A DNA stretch of 5,863 nucleotides from Desulfobacterales bacterium (GTDB lineage: Bacteria; Desulfobacterota; Desulfobacteria; Desulfobacterales; UBA5852), in the NCBI GenBank assembly GCA_030066455.1, contig JASJBQ010000299.1:1-5863 (forward strand), given 5' to 3'. Shown here in pieces: positions 5,555 to 5,863 of this stretch. The position numbers and the translations under genes are program-made. Position 1 is the stretch's first letter; each line of letters opens with the position of its first letter. Below the pieces are notes generated by a model. The model searched no databases. It saw nothing but the letters and a program-made list of their open reading frames with translations, and had not been told where the DNA came from.

Positions 5555-5754
5555 CTACCGCTCCAACATCGAAGGTTCTTCAACGGCCTGGGGATCGCAG
5601 TCCGGGGCGCGCATCCGCTCGGCCCGCGCTTCCGGGCCGGATGGCTGGAGATCAAGGCGTGCCGGTGACCGGCGGCGGCCAGCTTGGCCATGGCGGATAT
5701 GGCCGGCTGCTTGCCGTACCCTCTCTTCTTCAAATACAAGACGCCGTAGTGGTT
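5555..5754 (-). pseudogene. Remnant of an M48-type metallopeptidase C-terminus
   Basis: On the - strand, right after a TAA (5757-5755), the frame reads NHYGVLYLKKRGYG (from 5754), then ISAMAKLAAAG and ALISSHP (to 5638). This resembles the part of M48 peptidases just after the EAD metal ligand (EAD-x-YG-x-x-YL-x-x-AGYDP...S(S/T)HP-x-x-x-R). After SSHP one base is missing, and the frame beginning at 5638 continues GPEARAERMRA to a TAG at 5557-5555, matching the Arg-containing end of the family motif. The HExxH catalytic part is absent, so this is a broken fragment with no likely function. The match is by pattern and could be confirmed only by a family search. Confidence 0.4.
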
Positions 5755-5770
5755 TTAACGGGAGGCGCAA

Positions 5771-5863
5771 TCATTGATAGCGTTCAATCATTTTTCGGCG
5801 CTCCTCGGCGGGCAGGGATTTCAGATAGCCCTTCCAGCCGGGGCACCACCCCGTGTGCCATTT
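5771..5863 (-). CDS. C-terminal end of an unidentified protein (continues beyond the right edge)
   Basis: From the window edge the - strand reads KWHTGWCPGWKGYLKSLP, then AEERRKMIERYQ, and stops at TGA 5773-5771, giving 30 residues. The Trp/Cys-rich turn (WHTGWCPGWK) followed by a charged helix (LPAEERRKMIERY) looks like the closing segment of a real small protein rather than a chance frame. I do not recognise the family. It ends 16 nt before the metallopeptidase remnant on the same strand. The body of the gene lies outside the window. Confidence 0.45.
   Translation of the reverse strand, partial: KWHTGWCPGWKGYLKSLPAEERRKMIERYQ

Noticed and set aside
1..5863. CRISPR arrays, tRNA or rRNA genes, insertion sequences
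   Set aside because: No regular direct repeats, no tRNA-like cloverleaf, no rRNA core sequences and no transposase-like frames were seen on either strand.

Overview
This is a GC-rich stretch of bacterial chromosome (many codons end in G or C). The gene set suggests an anaerobic Desulfobacterota/deltaproteobacterial type: a dihydroorotate dehydrogenase-like flavoprotein beside an HMG-CoA lyase, and a probable small selenoprotein. The lineage is an inference from gene content and style; no rRNA or marker gene is present.

Layout. (1) 1-648, + strand: the C-terminal part of a DHA2-type major facilitator drug exporter, entering from the left edge. (2) 865-2220, + strand: a complete MATE-family multidrug/cation antiporter. 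(3) 2237-2514, - strand, convergent with the MATE gene: a small AhpD/carboxymuconolactone decarboxylase-like protein. It has an in-frame UGA exactly where the redox cysteine is expected, a SECIS-like hairpin right after it, and a separate 1-nt frameshift near its N-terminus. (4) 2515-2944: a long intergenic stretch with an AT-rich dyad (probable promoter/operator), a 26-codon mini-ORF with a perfect AGGAGG, and several palindromes. (5) 2945-4961, + strand: a two-gene operon of a DHOD-like flavoprotein and a hydroxymethylglutaryl-CoA lyase (mvaB type). They are bridged by a 28-codon mini-ORF that overlaps both the upstream stop and the downstream start. (6) 5055-5507, + strand: a small STAS/SpoIIAA-like protein. 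(7) 5508-5863: mostly decayed DNA, with a frameshifted remnant of an M48-type metallopeptidase C-terminus and, at the right edge, the C-terminal 30 residues of an unidentified protein, both on the - strand.

How the genes relate. The two exporters may form one detoxification block, although they are separated by about 216 nt. The DHOD-like/HMG-CoA lyase pair is likely co-transcribed and translationally coupled, and points to acyl-CoA (leucine or ketone-body type) metabolism with an uncharacterised flavoenzyme. The AhpD-like gene is transcribed away from this operon across the shared regulatory gap, so one operator could serve both directions.

The most notable signal is the candidate selenocysteine codon at 2383-2381 (- strand) with its own hairpin. 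The main caution is that two genes in the window carry single-base frame breaks, so gene decay or sequence error must be weighed against recoding.
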